From a virus: DNA of 41,409 nucleotides. The notes under the pieces were generated by a model. The model ran no database searches, had not been told where the DNA came from, and worked only from the letters and a program-made list of their open reading frames with translations. Below, piece after piece: positions 40,455 through 41,409 of this stretch. Numbering within the stretch: position 1 is the first letter of the stretch; every line of letters starts with the position of its first letter. A program made the position numbers and the translations under genes. The DNA is taken from positions 1 to 41,409 of IMG/VR virus record IMGVR_UViG_3300021142_000071. The stretch is one strand, 5' to 3'.

Positions 40455-40666
40455 TCTGCTTCTCCGGATTGTCGTTTCTTAACGCTGTAAGGAATTTTTG
40501 GATATTCCATCCAGGCGTCGAATTGTGAATAAAAATGGCGGTCAACTACGGTAAAGCATAACACACCACTCTTATTAAGTGCAATTACTTTACTCCCCAT
40601 CGGAGGAACTTCTTGTTGTGCATCTCGCAGATAACATAGTTCAGATGTTGGGCGTTTAGAAATCAT
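40451..40666 (-). CDS. Hypothetical small protein (71 aa)
   Basis: The product (MISKRPTSELCYLRDAQQ...) is mixed alpha/beta with a VPPMGSKVIALNKSG turn and a basic C-terminus. It is not recognised. AGAGGAA precedes the ATG, and both ends overlap the neighbouring genes by four bases, so the chain of small genes is translationally coupled. Confidence 0.6.
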   Translation of the reverse strand: MISKRPTSELCYLRDAQQEVPPMGSKVIALNKSGVLCFTVVDRHFYSQFDAWMEYPKIPYSVKKRQSGEAE

Positions 40667-40923
40667 GGTAAGCGTTCCTCTAATTCACATTTTGTGCATT
40701 TGCGATAATGAAACCTGCGAACAGTAATCCGATTAAAATCTGAATCTGTTGGATGGACATGCTCTGCTCCGACCATTTTTACAAAGTTATGATCACAAGG
40801 TAGAACTTGTTTTTCTTGACGTAGTTCTTTAAGAACATCCGACAGCAAACCAGTTATTTCTGAAAAAGCAGCTTTCAGTTCGTCGTTAATTTCAATTTTT
40901 ATTATATGTTGTTCATTTTCCAT
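40663..40923 (-). CDS. Hypothetical small His/Cys protein (86 aa)
   Basis: The N-terminal half is an acidic helix (IKIEINDELKAAFSEI, LLSDVLKELRQEK). The C-terminal half has PCDHNF, HVHP, HYRKCTKC, a set of Cys and His that may hold zinc. GAGGTG precedes the ATG. The gene overlaps the Lar-like gene by 11 bases. Function unknown. Confidence 0.6.
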   Translation of the reverse strand: MENEQHIIKIEINDELKAAFSEITGLLSDVLKELRQEKQVLPCDHNFVKMVGAEHVHPTDSDFNRITVRRFHYRKCTKCELEERLP

Positions 40924-41125
40924 TATTACACCTCAGGTTCCACGATTCAATAATTAACGGCTTGTTGTACATATTTGGAACAGACGCTCCGCAGTTAAAG
41001 CAGTCAATACTGTAAACAGTTTGGCCTTGGTGGTATATACCCCGATATACATTTGGATGCTCTGCTAAACGAATGTTTGAACTTGCACAGAATGGACAGG
41101 GTTTGAGTTTAATTTCATTATTCAT
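40913..41125 (-). CDS. Lar-like restriction alleviation zinc-ribbon protein
   Basis: The 70-residue product from ATG 41125 matches the Lar family: LKPCPFCASSNIRL (C10-x2-C13), YSIDCFNCGASVP (C42-x2-C45) and IIESWNLR near the end. Rac prophage Lar reduces host type I restriction; many family members are uncharacterised, so this activity is inferred. The in-frame extension to 41170 lies in the previous gene; ATG 41125 begins four bases after its stop. Confidence 0.75.
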   Translation of the reverse strand: MNNEIKLKPCPFCASSNIRLAEHPNVYRGIYHQGQTVYSIDCFNCGASVPNMYNKPLIIESWNLRCNNGK

Positions 41126-41129
41126 AGTA

Positions 41130-41409
41130 TCACAGGTTAATGTTAATTTTCGGTACGTCATCATCGTCAAACTTGTTATGAATGTGATCTTTATGCTTTC
41201 TCGGTCGCATAAGCCACTGGTTTATGCCAACCATGTTGATAACGGTAAAGCCCAGTTCCATGGCAATCAGTCCAGGCGCATTTGTATAGACGCCGTACGA
41301 TATCCACAATATGTTGGATATAATGTAGCCGACAAATGCCCATCGCGAATGTTTGTGGTTGAGCGCCATAAGGAACGCAGACAGTACACCTGTTCCGCAT
41401 CCGAACCAC
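41130..41409 (-). CDS. Small membrane protein (5' end outside window)
   Basis: The frame is open from 41130 past an internal ATG at 41369 to the window edge. Upstream of that ATG it reads WFGCGTGVLSAFL, which continues the hydrophobic character, so the true start lies beyond 41409. There are about three membrane segments (GTGVLSAFLMAL; WAFVGYIISNILWISYGVY; GLIAMELGFTVINMVGINQWL) and a charged tail (KHKDHIHNKFDDDDVPK). It resembles small phage membrane proteins distantly like PnuC-type transporters. Function uncertain. Confidence 0.65.
   Translation of the reverse strand, partial: WFGCGTGVLSAFLMALNHKHSRWAFVGYIISNILWISYGVYTNAPGLIAMELGFTVINMVGINQWLMRPRKHKDHIHNKFDDDDVPKININL

Noticed and set aside
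1-41409. tRNA genes, integrase, insertion sequences, attachment sites
   Set aside because: I looked for cloverleaf-like arms, recombinase motifs, terminal inverted repeats with transposase and direct repeats. None could be supported by reading alone; tRNAscan-SE would be decisive for tRNAs.

Overview
The window is a stretch of a tailed double-stranded DNA bacteriophage with siphovirus architecture (long non-contractile tail). The evidence is a contiguous late block holding small and large terminase, portal, scaffold, HK97-fold coat, head-tail connectors, tail terminator, tail tube, frameshifted tail chaperones, a 2050-residue tape measure, tail-tip proteins, fibres and a lysis cassette, plus an early block of replication genes. 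The host is probably a Gram-negative bacterium: the endolysin is a soluble muramidase without cell-wall-binding repeats, an overlapping ORF in the lysis cassette could be a spanin, and the promoters look like sigma-70 sites. I see no integrase, repressor or tRNA gene, but both ends of the genome lie outside the window, so lifestyle cannot be settled.

Layout. Positions 1-13171 are plus-strand early/middle genes: the end of an Ala/Pro-rich protein, a DksA/TraR-type zinc finger, a Cas4/RecB-like nuclease, an SF2 helicase, an unknown protein, and a separately promoted and terminated Ala/Lys-rich basic protein with a C-terminal domain. Next comes a 7-deazaguanine cassette (queE, unknown, queC, small Cys protein, queD, folE fused to a PRTase-like domain, unknown, dpdA). 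The block ends with a putative frameshifted small gene, a beta-clamp-like protein, a family B DNA polymerase and a small protein whose domain resembles that of the Ala/Lys-rich protein. Positions 13254-41409 are entirely minus strand and are transcribed towards 13254: an accessory set of small genes (membrane proteins, Lar-like zinc ribbon, VRR-NUC nuclease), then packaging, head, connector, tail, fibre and lysis genes. The two blocks converge at a compact set of nested inverted repeats (13172-13236).

How the genes work together. FolE, QueD, QueE and QueC form a complete route from GTP to preQ0. DpdA is the base-exchange enzyme expected to put preQ0 in place of guanine in DNA. No QueF, Gat-QueC or ArcS homologue is visible, so the simplest prediction is that this phage carries 2'-deoxy-7-cyano-7-deazaguanine (dPreQ0) in its DNA as protection against restriction; this is inference. 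The polymerase, clamp, helicase and nuclease form a replication/recombination module.

Most notable: an atypical preQ0 enzyme set (QueC without the usual zinc cysteines, QueD with HGY instead of HGH, FolE with a degenerate PRTase-like N-terminus); a textbook -1 frameshift signal in the tail chaperone gene; a second in-frame TTTAAAC heptamer just after dpdA; a pair of paralogous domains at the two ends of the middle region; and related inverted-repeat motifs in three non-coding gaps at transcription-unit boundaries.
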